NCBI GenBank assembly: GCA_023413555.1 | Contig: JAEZPG010000069.1 | Span: 1-36,936, forward strand | Direction: 5' to 3' | Length of the DNA: 36,936 bases | Source of the DNA: Bacillota bacterium | GTDB lineage: Bacteria; Bacillota; Clostridia; Lachnospirales; Lachnospiraceae | Shown here: piece after piece, positions 16,834 to 24,980 of the stretch | Numbering within the stretch: position 1 is the stretch's first letter | Layout of the letters: each line of letters begins with the position of its first letter | Notes under the pieces: model-generated | Database searches by the model: none | The model's input: the letters and a program-made list of their open reading frames with translations, nothing else | What the model was told of the DNA's origin: nothing | Translations under genes and position numbers: made by a program

Positions 16834-17529
16834 TCATACCTCCAACAACGCTCTTGCTACTTTCTGCTTTTCATCATATTCGCTCTGTTCTATACCGCCA
16901 TTCTGCAATAACCAATCACCGAAATCCATATCCGAAGCAGTTCCTTCCCGAACCGTATCACTTCTTTTGAGAACTTTTCCCACGCTTTTTAGTATGATTC
17001 TCACATCACAAAGGACAGTAATTCCCATGTCGATATATTCCAAGTCGTATTCAAATTTTCTTTGCCATGTTATGTTGTTTCGTCCGTTCACCTGTGCCAA
17101 CCCTGTAAGTCCTGGACGAACATCATGCCGTCTGCGTTGTTCTTCAGTCATAAAAACCATATCCCTGACGAGTTGGGGACGTGGTCCAACCAGCGAGAGG
17201 TCGCCAATCACTATGTTGATAAGTGATGGGAGTTCATCTGCAGATGTGGAACGGAGCCAAACTCCGTATTTGCTTAAACGTCGTTCATCCGGTAAGAGTT
17301 CACCATTTGCTCCACGTTCATTGCTCATCGTACGCAATTTAATTAAATTAAAAATCTTCTCCTTACCGTCTTTACCTTTCTTTCCAGGGCGTGGTTGAAC
17401 AAAGAAAGGATTTCCTTTCATTACAATCACACCTACAAAAATGAGAACAAGCAATACTGGGGATAACACAATTAACGCTGTTACTGATATTGTGATGTCA
17501 AAAAACCGTTTAAAGAATCCGCTATACAT
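16834..17529 (-). CDS. Monotopic phosphoglycosyl transferase (PglC/WcaJ family)
   Basis: This 231-residue enzyme is the short PglC-like form. An N-terminal re-entrant membrane helix (about 10-36, LIVLSPVLLVLIFVGVIV) is followed by the catalytic domain. That domain has FNLIKLRTM, the catalytic Asp-Glu pair D98-E99 (SADELPSL), GDLSLVGPRPQL with the conserved PRP at 116-118, and RPGLTGLAQVNGRN. It moves a sugar phosphate from a UDP-sugar to undecaprenyl phosphate, starting repeat-unit synthesis on the inner membrane face. Its neighbours make a UDP-4-amino sugar, so diNAcBac or a relative is the likely first sugar (inference). Start choice: ATG at 17529 follows GAGGT; the GTG at 17541 overlaps the previous stop. 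Confidence 0.93.
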   Translation of the reverse strand: MYSGFFKRFFDITISVTALIVLSPVLLVLIFVGVIVMKGNPFFVQPRPGKKGKDGKEKIFNLIKLRTMSNERGANGELLPDERRLSKYGVWLRSTSADELPSLINIVIGDLSLVGPRPQLVRDMVFMTEEQRRRHDVRPGLTGLAQVNGRNNITWQRKFEYDLEYIDMGITVLCDVRIILKSVGKVLKRSDTVREGTASDMDFGDWLLQNGGIEQSEYDEKQKVARALLEV

Positions 17530-17537
17530 ACCACACC

Positions 17538-18794
17538 TCACTCGAAGCAGGATTTTATAATATCAATAATCACATCCTGCTGTTCCTGGGTCATCTTGTT
17601 ATCACTCGGCAAGCACAATCCACGTTGGAAAATATCCATTCCCACGTCAAGTGGTTTTCTATCTGCTCCTCCAATACCCTCGTTAATATATGTATTTGTT
17701 TTAGCTCTACCATTGCCCTCCCTCGTTATAAATGGATTCCTTCGATAGATAGGTTGCATGTGCATCGGTTTCCATATCGGTCTGCCCTCTACATTGTAAT
17801 TCGCCAATGTTTCCAGAATTTCTGTAGGACACGATTTTCCGCTTTCACTTATATAAACGGATTCATACTCTCCTCTAACCTGTTTGCACATCGCATCTTC
17901 ATTGATAAGCATGCAGGATAGCCAATAATTTGGTTCTGAATTATCTGCATCATATGGATTCATTGTAATAGGCAAGTCTTTAAATCCTTTTCTATATCTT
18001 TCATAGATGGCCTTCTTCTGCGCAATATGTTCACTCAGGTAGTTAAACTGTCCTCTGATAACTCCGGCAATCACATTACTCATACGATAGTTATAACCTA
18101 ATTCTTCATGTTGATACCATGGTGCATTTTCTCGTGCTTGTGTAGACCATTTTCGCACCTTTTCAGCATCTTCTTTATCATCAGTAAGCAAAGCTCCACC
18201 AGTAGAGCCCGTAATAATCTTATTTCCGTTAAAAGAGATAATATTGTAATTTCCAAAAGTACCTGTCTCTTTTCCTTTATAGGTAGCACCCAGTGATTCC
18301 GCAGCATCCTCTATGATAACAGCCCCATAGCGATCACATATTTCTTTTATTTCATCTACCTTTGCCGGTGTTCCATAAAGATGGGTTAGAACTACCACTT
18401 TCACTTCAGGATGGATTTCAAATGCCTTCTCTAAAGCAACTGGATCCATATTCCAAGTGTCATATTCTGTATCAATAAATATTGGCTCACCATTCTCATA
18501 CACTACTGGATTGACAGTTGCACCAAAAGTCATATCTGTACAGAATACCTTGTCTCCCGGCTTCACCCCTGTAAGCTTTACAGCCAGATGTAATGCTGCG
18601 GTTCCTGTAGATAAAGCAACCGCATATTTGCATCCTGTGTATTCACAGATTAATCTTTCTACCTCATTAATATTTTTTCCAACAGTAGACATCCAATTTG
18701 TTTCATATGCTTCACTAATATACTTTAATTCATCACCATGCATTGTTGGAGAGGATAACCATATTTTCTTTTCAAATGCTTTTAATTCCATCAT
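17538..18794 (-). CDS. DegT/DnrJ/EryC1/StrS aminotransferase (PglE-like)
   Basis: The 418-residue PLP enzyme starts IWLSSPTMHGDELKYISEAY, with the ETNWMSTVG segment seen in PglE and similar sugar aminotransferases. It carries LSTGTAALHL, VVLTHLYGTPAKV, EDAAESLGA (D163) and the lysine K192 of SFNGNKIITGSTGG that forms the Schiff base. The family converts a UDP-4-keto-6-deoxy sugar to its 4-amino form using glutamate. The adjacent upstream gene is the 4,6-dehydratase that would make that substrate. ATG at 18794 has AGAGGA four bases upstream, with a second ATG right after it. Cytoplasmic, normal length. Confidence 0.93.
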   Translation of the reverse strand: MMELKAFEKKIWLSSPTMHGDELKYISEAYETNWMSTVGKNINEVERLICEYTGCKYAVALSTGTAALHLAVKLTGVKPGDKVFCTDMTFGATVNPVVYENGEPIFIDTEYDTWNMDPVALEKAFEIHPEVKVVVLTHLYGTPAKVDEIKEICDRYGAVIIEDAAESLGATYKGKETGTFGNYNIISFNGNKIITGSTGGALLTDDKEDAEKVRKWSTQARENAPWYQHEELGYNYRMSNVIAGVIRGQFNYLSEHIAQKKAIYERYRKGFKDLPITMNPYDADNSEPNYWLSCMLINEDAMCKQVRGEYESVYISESGKSCPTEILETLANYNVEGRPIWKPMHMQPIYRRNPFITREGNGRAKTNTYINEGIGGADRKPLDVGMDIFQRGLCLPSDNKMTQEQQDVIIDIIKSCFE

Positions 18795-18833
18795 TTATTC
18801 CTCTAATCATTTCTATGTAAACCTAACCTTATC

Positions 18834-20891
18834 TTACCTCTCTAAACTAACTGCAACCTCTTCCATTAGCTTAGCGCATGCATCATTACTTACTTCAAGT
18901 TCATTCTCTTCTGTTGGACGATAGGTACAAACAATCTTCTTTACATATTCTTTGATATCTTTTCTATCATCATAAGCTGCTTTCATTAGTGCTAACATAT
19001 CCTGTAAGAATTCCTCTGTATTAAACTCCAATGGACTTCCGATATGGATTAACTTATTCTTCGTCTTTTTCATCCCCTCATCATCCATTAGCTTCTCTTC
19101 ATATAATTTTTCTCCTGGTCGTAGACCTGTGTACTCTATCTTAATATCTACATCCGGTTTATAACCTGATAACTTAATCAGATTTCTTGCAAGAGTATCT
19201 ATCTTTACAGGTTCACCCATATCTAGGACAAATATCTCCCCGCCATGAGCATAGGTTCCCGCCTGCAATACCAGACTGGCCGCTTCCGGAATGGTCATAA
19301 AATAGCGGATAATATCTGGATGCGTAACTGTAACTGGCCCACCCTTGGCTATCTGCTCTTTAAATCTAGGAACAACAGATCCATTGCTACCTAATACATT
19401 ACCAAAGCGTACGGCAACGAATTCTGTCTTAATCTGCTCTGGCACAATTCTTCTGCGAATACTTTCCAATTGATTTGTGGAATGTGTATACAACTCAGGA
19501 ATCTGACTAGCTTTTCCTTCCTTAATCATCTTGTCAAAGGATTGAACCACCATTTCACAGAGACGCTTACTGGCTCCCATAATATTGGTTGGATTCACAG
19601 CCTTATCTGTACTAATTAGTACAAATCTGCTACAGCCATTCATCATGGCGGCATAAGCTGTCTTATAGGTACCTACCGAGTTATTCTTAATCGAATCATT
19701 TGGACTTATTTCCATTAATGGTACATGCTTATGGGCAGCAGCATGATAAACTATATCCGGTTTATATCGTTCAAACACTCCATTGATTCGTCTGCTATCT
19801 CGAACCGATCCAATCAGAACTGTTAGATTCAGGTCAGGATATTTATCCTGTAATTCTAGTTGAATAGCATAGGCATTATTCTCATAGATATCGAGGATAA
19901 TTAGCTGCTTTGGATTATGTTCTGCAATCTGCCTACATAGTTCACTACCAATTGAACCACCGCCTCCAGTTACCAATATGACCTTTCCTTGTAGATGGTG
20001 GTATATCTCATCCATATTAACTTCAATCTGAGCTCGTCCTAGCAGATCTTCAATTGCTACCTCTTTCATTTCTCTTAAGGAGACTTCTCCCTTGACTAAT
20101 TGATACATTCCTGGGAGACTCTTAAGTTCACAACCTGACTCACTACATATATTCAGGATTTCTCTTTTATCCTCTGCTCTAGCACTAGGAATGGCGACAT
20201 ATATCTTATCAATTTGATATATTTCAGTATTAACAAGGATATCATCTCTGCCACCTACAATAGGAACACCATCTATAAATCGGTTCCATTTGTTAGGATT
20301 ATCATCTATGATACAACAAACTTTATCGTTGGTCTCTTGCGACATTCTTAGATCTCGTAAGATCATTCTTCCTGCCGCTCCGGCACCAATAATCATTACT
20401 CGATCTATCTTTCCTCCCTCTTGAGAACGGGCCCTCTTGCCTCGTTCCAGAAGGATAAAGCGGTAGGAGAATCTCACTCCCAGAGTTAAGATAAATTGAA
20501 TGAAGATGCCCAGAACGTAATAGGTAATAGGCATACGTCTCAATAATAGTGTAATCGTGATTGTATGAAATAATCCTGTAAGTATTGTCGCCACTATAAC
20601 TCTAGATAATTCCAGATAGCTTGCAAATCTCCATATACTTCGATACAGCCTAGAAAACCAGAAAACAATTACACAAAAAACAGTATAAATGGGGACAAAC
20701 ATCAAATATGGAGTTAGGTATTCCTCTGGAATCATCTGAAAGCGACAATCAAATCGAATCCAAAGCGCTAAGAAATACGCTGCATTCACCGCAACTATAT
20801 CATAGACAATAAGATATAAGGTGATTAGTTGCCAATGATGCAGAAGTACTTTTTTATTATATATTTTATTTGTTTTGATATGGCAATCCAT
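18834..20891 (-). CDS. Membrane UDP-sugar 4,6-dehydratase (CapD/PglF/EpsC-like)
   Basis: The 685-residue protein has four membrane segments in its first 150 residues. A Rossmann-like domain with IIGAGAAGRM (near 168-176) and a second, catalytic SDR domain follow, the latter with ILVTGGGGSIGSE (near 306-317), HAAAHKHVPLME and STDKAVNPTNIMGASK (near 427-442). The final motif has the TDK and Met-Gly-Ala-Ser-Lys arrangement of PglF-type enzymes, which remove water from UDP-GlcNAc to give the 4-keto-6-deoxy sugar. Start choice: ATG at 20891 follows AAGGAGAT; the longer frame to 20933 would run through that site. It begins the assembly half of the operon, right after a 340-nt gap with a folded-RNA candidate. 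Confidence 0.93.
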   Translation of the reverse strand: MDCHIKTNKIYNKKVLLHHWQLITLYLIVYDIVAVNAAYFLALWIRFDCRFQMIPEEYLTPYLMFVPIYTVFCVIVFWFSRLYRSIWRFASYLELSRVIVATILTGLFHTITITLLLRRMPITYYVLGIFIQFILTLGVRFSYRFILLERGKRARSQEGGKIDRVMIIGAGAAGRMILRDLRMSQETNDKVCCIIDDNPNKWNRFIDGVPIVGGRDDILVNTEIYQIDKIYVAIPSARAEDKREILNICSESGCELKSLPGMYQLVKGEVSLREMKEVAIEDLLGRAQIEVNMDEIYHHLQGKVILVTGGGGSIGSELCRQIAEHNPKQLIILDIYENNAYAIQLELQDKYPDLNLTVLIGSVRDSRRINGVFERYKPDIVYHAAAHKHVPLMEISPNDSIKNNSVGTYKTAYAAMMNGCSRFVLISTDKAVNPTNIMGASKRLCEMVVQSFDKMIKEGKASQIPELYTHSTNQLESIRRRIVPEQIKTEFVAVRFGNVLGSNGSVVPRFKEQIAKGGPVTVTHPDIIRYFMTIPEAASLVLQAGTYAHGGEIFVLDMGEPVKIDTLARNLIKLSGYKPDVDIKIEYTGLRPGEKLYEEKLMDDEGMKKTKNKLIHIGSPLEFNTEEFLQDMLALMKAAYDDRKDIKEYVKKIVCTYRPTEENELEVSNDACAKLMEEVAVSLER

Positions 20892-20932
20892 TACTATCTC
20901 CTTTTTCAAAAACCCACAACTATATTTACGCA

Positions 20933-21007
20933 ACCAGCTGGTACCACATTGGGTAATGCTGTTTACTCGATAATGGTTAATGCCTGCTATAAGCCCAATG
21001 AAAGTAC
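20933..21007 (-). ncRNA. Candidate structured leader element between cpsD and the dehydratase gene
   Basis: On the minus strand a perfect 7-bp helix, CATTGGG (20994-21000) with CCCAATG (20947-20953), is closed by an outer GTAC/GTAC helix (21004-21007, 20941-20944) and encloses a 40-nt loop. The loop carries two near-copies of GCATTA(A)CC. The palindrome ACCAGCTGGT (20933-20942) follows. No T tract follows, so it is not a plain terminator. The rest of the gap (21008-21231) is AT-rich with no gene; a TTGACA-like hexamer near 21053 lacks a good -10. The Bacillus eps operon has an antitermination RNA (EAR) at the equivalent place, between epsB and epsC. I cannot confirm sequence similarity. Confidence 0.4.
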
Positions 21008-21231
21008 TTTATCCTTATCTAGTTTGTGTCTATAGTAACTGTGTCAAAACAAAGAAAAAGAAGCCCATTATTTATGCTAGTTCTCTTATTTCCAATCTCA
21101 CACACAATATCATAAGGTAATTCAACTTAATAACCTGCAAAATCGATATAGATTCATTGCTATTTACATATTTTAAACTCTTTTTATCTTACTCCCAATA
21201 ACCTAGGGCTTTAATTATCTGTGTGTTATAA

Positions 21232-21963
21232 CTATTTCTTATCCTTACCATAGTATTTTGTATAATATCCCTTATAGTAATGATTATAATAACCGCCTCT
21301 TTCCAGCTGAACCTTATTGAGCACGGTTCCAAGGATTCGACATCCTGCTACCTCTAGCTGCTTCTTCACAGCCTGCAGAAAACGATAGTTGTTTTTCCCG
21401 CTTTCCACAATAATGATTGCTCCGTCACATTTTGGCGCAAGCACAGCGGTATCAATCACGGAACCTAGTGGAGGAGAGTCAATCAACACCACATCGTAGT
21501 GTTCTCTGCCATAAGCAAGTAATTCATCCATATGCTTATTCCCCAACAGCTCTGTTGGATTAGGAACCATTCTTCCTGCAAATATAATATGTAAATTAGG
21601 AATATTAGTGGAGCATAATACTGTTTCTAGCGTTGCCTGTGCAGTAAGGTAATGAGACATGCCATCAATGGCAAGCTTTTCTACCTTCTCCTCTTCCTCC
21701 ATTACCTTACGGGCATGATGTCGTCCCACTAATACGGATTTACGCATATCTGCGTCAATAATTAATACTTTTTTCCCTGCATCTGCCATAGAGTGTCCCA
21801 ACTGAATCACCGTACTAGATTTACCTTCATCTGGTGTACAGCTGGTAAAGATAATTACTTTGATATCATCCCCACAGAAGGTAATGTTGGTTCGAAGGGA
21901 GTTAAAGGCTTCTTTCTTGGCATAGCTTAGTTCTTCTAAACGTTCAAGTATTACATTGGTCAT
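21232..21963 (-). CDS. cpsD: CpsD/CapB-family bacterial tyrosine kinase
   Basis: The 243-residue BY-kinase has Walker A (SCTPDEGKSS, 41-50), Walker A' (LIIDADMRKS, 67-76) and Walker B (VVLIDSPP, 158-165). Its C-terminal 20 residues hold eight tyrosines in pairs, the autophosphorylation cluster. It works with a separate membrane activator, CpsC, encoded directly upstream, and is switched off by the CpsB phosphatase, controlling polymer export and chain length. Its ATG comes immediately after the CpsC stop, with GAGGAGAGAGGA before it. It is the last gene before the 268-nt gap to the dehydratase frame region. Confidence 0.95.
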   Translation of the reverse strand: MTNVILERLEELSYAKKEAFNSLRTNITFCGDDIKVIIFTSCTPDEGKSSTVIQLGHSMADAGKKVLIIDADMRKSVLVGRHHARKVMEEEEKVEKLAIDGMSHYLTAQATLETVLCSTNIPNLHIIFAGRMVPNPTELLGNKHMDELLAYGREHYDVVLIDSPPLGSVIDTAVLAPKCDGAIIIVESGKNNYRFLQAVKKQLEVAGCRILGTVLNKVQLERGGYYNHYYKGYYTKYYGKDKK

Positions 21964-22704
21964 TTATTCTTCCTCTCTCCTCTTCAGCTTGTATAGTACG
22001 GAGGCCTTCTTCTTGCTACTCTTCCCCTCAATATCATCAGGAATCATAGCAAGGGTGTGTAATCCAAGATATTTCGTTACATCCTCCGAATTCTTTACTT
22101 TATCATCTAAGACATAAAGTAAGATGAATAAACCTGCAGTGATGCAGAATGCTAATATGGCTGCTAGGATTGCATTTTTAGTATTGCTTGGGCTGACCTT
22201 CTGTTCCTCCAGATAGGCTGGAGATACAATGGTTGGCTCGTCTACCTGCATAATTGTTGCAATCTGCTTCTTTGCAACCTTAACCAAATCGTCTACTATA
22301 CTTCTTGCCACCTTGGCATCGGTATAGGTAACTGTTATATTCAACATTCGAGTATCTATTGGATTATCAATAGCAATAATAGATAATAACTCTTTATAAT
22401 CCATATGTAGTCCCAGATTTGTAATTACCTGCTCCATAACAGGACGGCTTTCAATGAGCTCTATGTAATCGGAGGTAAGACTGGTACCAATCTGGAGGTC
22501 AGTCAGGCTGATTGCCATATCCGATTTAGTAAGTACATAGATCTTTGCTGTAGATGAATATTGGGGAGTAATTAGGAAGCGGCTTCCTAAGAATCCTCCC
22601 ACCCCACATAAAATAGTAACTAACAGGATAATGACTGCTTTCGATCTTAATAGATAAAGTATCTCCCGTAAGTCAATCTCCACATCTTCGCGCTCTTGGG
22701 TCAT
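21964..22704 (-). CDS. Wzz/CpsC-type chain-length determinant and kinase modulator
   Basis: The 246-residue protein has two membrane helices, about 17-38 and 183-204, bracketing an outside loop, the polysaccharide co-polymerase layout of CpsC/CapA/YveK. The N-terminus EDVEIDLREILYLLRSKAVIIL, RFLITPQYSSTAKIYVLTKSD and the terminal SEDVTKYLGLHTLAMIPD are typical. The cytoplasmic tail normally activates the neighbouring CpsD kinase. ATG at 22704 follows AGCAGGTACATTT, a modest ribosome site. The order phosphatase, modulator, kinase matches classical Gram-positive capsule operons. Confidence 0.93.
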   Translation of the reverse strand: MTQEREDVEIDLREILYLLRSKAVIILLVTILCGVGGFLGSRFLITPQYSSTAKIYVLTKSDMAISLTDLQIGTSLTSDYIELIESRPVMEQVITNLGLHMDYKELLSIIAIDNPIDTRMLNITVTYTDAKVARSIVDDLVKVAKKQIATIMQVDEPTIVSPAYLEEQKVSPSNTKNAILAAILAFCITAGLFILLYVLDDKVKNSEDVTKYLGLHTLAMIPDDIEGKSSKKKASVLYKLKRREEE

Positions 22705-22719
22705 AAATGTACCTGCTTT

Positions 22720-23451
22720 CTATAAGTATTTCTTTTGTAAGAACCTGGCTGGATTATCATAGATTACCTTTTCTAGATTCCTCTTTGTGACTTTTTTATA
22801 TAGCTTACTGATACAGTCCTCCATCATAGGGGGACGGTTGATTTCATCATGACAGTCACTTCCAAGAAAATGTATCAGGTTCTCTTCCATAAGACCTCGA
22901 AGGGTCTTAGATTGATGATTAAAAATACCACCTAAAAAATCTTCACAATTAGCCTGCATATAACAGCCCATTTCCACAAGCTCTTTGACCCGTTCAGGAT
23001 TCTCTATAAGACAGCCCACTTTTTCCACATGGGCAATGACCGGATAGTATCCCTCCTGAATGAGTTGTCGCAAACCCTCATTGATACGTCTAAAATGCTC
23101 TCCTGGTAGGAACTCAACCAGAAGATAACGACTATCTGCAAGTGTCAGGATATGTCCACTGGCTAATTCAGACAAAAGGCTTTCTCGGTAAAGAATCTCA
23201 TTGCCTGTGAGAACCCGAAATTCTTTGTCTATGTTGTTTGCTTCTTCATTGACTTTACTACAAAGTTCCCTAACAAACTCATTATCTTGGGGCTTTCTTC
23301 CTGGGTAACTATGAGGAGTGGTAAGAATTGTTCGGACACCTTGCTCATATGACATTCGTAACATTCTTTTTGTTACTTCCATATCTGGAGAGCCATCATC
23401 AACTCCAGGAAGAATATGAGTATGAAAGTCCAAATATTCTTTCTTTTGCAT
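22720..23451 (-). CDS. cpsB: CpsB/CapC-type tyrosine-protein phosphatase (PHP fold)
   Basis: The 243-residue protein has the metal-binding PHP pattern: DFHTHILPGVDDGSPD near the start, ILTTPHSYPG, LLVEFLPGEHF, YYPVIAHVEK and FLGSDCHDEINRPP. These histidines and aspartates bind metal ions in CpsB and YwqE, which dephosphorylate the CpsD tyrosine cluster. Start choice: ATG at 23451 follows AAGGG by seven bases; a TTG two codons earlier is less likely. Cytoplasmic, normal length, 15 bp from the CpsC gene. Confidence 0.95.
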   Translation of the reverse strand: MQKKEYLDFHTHILPGVDDGSPDMEVTKRMLRMSYEQGVRTILTTPHSYPGRKPQDNEFVRELCSKVNEEANNIDKEFRVLTGNEILYRESLLSELASGHILTLADSRYLLVEFLPGEHFRRINEGLRQLIQEGYYPVIAHVEKVGCLIENPERVKELVEMGCYMQANCEDFLGGIFNHQSKTLRGLMEENLIHFLGSDCHDEINRPPMMEDCISKLYKKVTKRNLEKVIYDNPARFLQKKYL

Positions 23452-23475
23452 ATACAATCCCTTCCTATTCTCACC

Positions 23476-24312
23476 TTATTTTATGGTGTGCTTGAGGCGC
23501 CTTGTCATTCCCACAAGCACAAGAATTCCGGCAATGGCTACCGCTGATATGATCATTGCATCATTTGCCCCAGCTTGGAGATATTTTTTTAAGAAACTCA
23601 TATAATATTCTGGGCCGACACCTAAACTTGTATCCAAATCTATATTTTTTAGTAGGATAACCGCAATTAGGTTAATTCCCGTTGCTGCCACCATACCGTA
23701 GATTATATAACGTACTGCATGGTGTTTATATTGATACATAAGTAACAAGATAGCCACTATGATTACTAGCATAATAAAGCTAATAATACCCATCATAAAA
23801 ATCCCGTGGCTGTATCGCTCATTGAATTCATATATTGTCTTTGCAAAGCTTGGTTTAAGATACTGCAGGTATGTATGTTCTGCTCTATTTGCTGCATCCT
23901 TCATGGATTTATCCAACTGCACCGACACACTGATGTTATAATCCAAGAGATATTCATCCATAACCTTAGTAAATGTCTCTTTGAACCGTGTAGTATCTAG
24001 GGTTACTGTCTTCCCATCATAGACTGCATCCACATAATTGGTCATATCTAGATAGATTTGATCTTCCACAAGCATTTGCTCTGCCAAATCCTCAGGAAGG
24101 CTCATTCCTTTTAAAAGCTCTTTTAGCTTCGTCTTCACCATGCTTTGTGCGTTGGTAATGTAGCGGCTCTCACTCATAGCTTCATTTACGTTATGTTGTC
24201 CGGCAAAGCTTAATTGGTACTCTAAGACAAACAATAGGTTCAACATACAGAGGGTGATAAAAAAGGAAAGCGTCAGACTAAGCACAAATCTAAGTTGTTT
24301 TCTTTCATGCAT
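23476..24312 (-). CDS. Membrane protein of unknown function next to the sortase gene
   Basis: I do not recognise a family. The 278-residue protein has one N-terminal membrane helix (about 8-30), an outside domain of roughly 130 residues rich in charged residues (35-165), and three helices near the C-terminus (about 168-193, 200-222, 250-270). It starts two bases after the sortase stop and follows AGGAGGAATAAGG, so the two are surely co-transcribed. It lies between the sortase and CpsB, which suggests a role in surface assembly, but no catalytic motif is visible. Confidence 0.75.
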   Translation of the reverse strand: MHERKQLRFVLSLTLSFFITLCMLNLLFVLEYQLSFAGQHNVNEAMSESRYITNAQSMVKTKLKELLKGMSLPEDLAEQMLVEDQIYLDMTNYVDAVYDGKTVTLDTTRFKETFTKVMDEYLLDYNISVSVQLDKSMKDAANRAEHTYLQYLKPSFAKTIYEFNERYSHGIFMMGIISFIMLVIIVAILLLMYQYKHHAVRYIIYGMVAATGINLIAVILLKNIDLDTSLGVGPEYYMSFLKKYLQAGANDAMIISAVAIAGILVLVGMTRRLKHTIK

Positions 24313-24314
24313 CC

Positions 24315-24980
24315 TTATTCCTCCTGTATCGTTGGGCCTGATGTCTTCTCGGCATATACATAAAATCTTTTGGTTCGATTGCTGTTTACTTCACCAAAGG
24401 GATAACAGGTGTAAAGAATAAGTGTTTCTTTGGTATTCTCCAGATGATAGGCACTATCCTCTAATAGGTCCGCTACTTTGGTAGCCGTCACTTTATAGGT
24501 ATATTCTCCATAGGTTGTATGTACTGTAAGAATATGATCTTCTGCGATTGCATCTAGAGGTGCACAGAATGTAGTATCGTGGCCACCTGCTAGAATTGTG
24601 GAACCCTGTCCCGGTAGACTACTTCCAATATACACTCCAATTCCATTCGTTAAAGTCTTCTCTGTGTCTCCGTAATAAAGGGGTGCTTTTAACCCGATTG
24701 CATCACATGAGATCTGACCAAATTGGTCCCCTACCAATGGAAGCTTAACTTCGCCCATTTTAAGAATTCCATCTTTTTTAGGTGTTCCCATTTGGTTCCT
24801 ATCGTCATAGGTGTACTCTGGTGCTCCTTGAATTGCTGCCAACTTAAAATCATCCACAATCATATTCACTAGGAGCTTTCCTCCTGCCAGATACAGGAGT
24901 GCTGTCAGTGCAAAAAACAGGATAGGATAGCCTAGATAAGCGACTATTCTGTTTTTGCCTTTTCCTCTACTTCTTTTCAT
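24315..24980 (-). CDS. Sortase, probably class D
   Basis: The 221-residue protein has an N-terminal membrane helix (about 13-38) and a sortase domain with the catalytic histidine H134 in LAGGHDTTF, the cysteine C192 in LILYTCYPFG and an arginine at 202 or 205 in NRTKRFYVYAE. The TCYPFG form points to class D. Sortases cut a sorting motif near the C-terminus of secreted proteins and join them to cell wall or to each other. The start overlaps the upstream surface-protein gene by 14 bases with no clear ribosome site of its own, so translation is probably coupled to that gene, whose product is the obvious candidate substrate. Confidence 0.92.
   Translation of the reverse strand: MKRSRGKGKNRIVAYLGYPILFFALTALLYLAGGKLLVNMIVDDFKLAAIQGAPEYTYDDRNQMGTPKKDGILKMGEVKLPLVGDQFGQISCDAIGLKAPLYYGDTEKTLTNGIGVYIGSSLPGQGSTILAGGHDTTFCAPLDAIAEDHILTVHTTYGEYTYKVTATKVADLLEDSAYHLENTKETLILYTCYPFGEVNSNRTKRFYVYAEKTSGPTIQEE

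Noticed and set aside
16769..17398. 209-codon plus-strand frame opposite the phosphoglycosyl transferase and acyltransferase
   Set aside because: Antisense shadow of genes with clear family motifs; low-complexity serine-rich product.
20933..21231. c-di-GMP or similar known riboswitch before the dehydratase gene
   Set aside because: The conserved GEMM and c-di-GMP-II sequence blocks are not present; kept only as an unnamed structured element.
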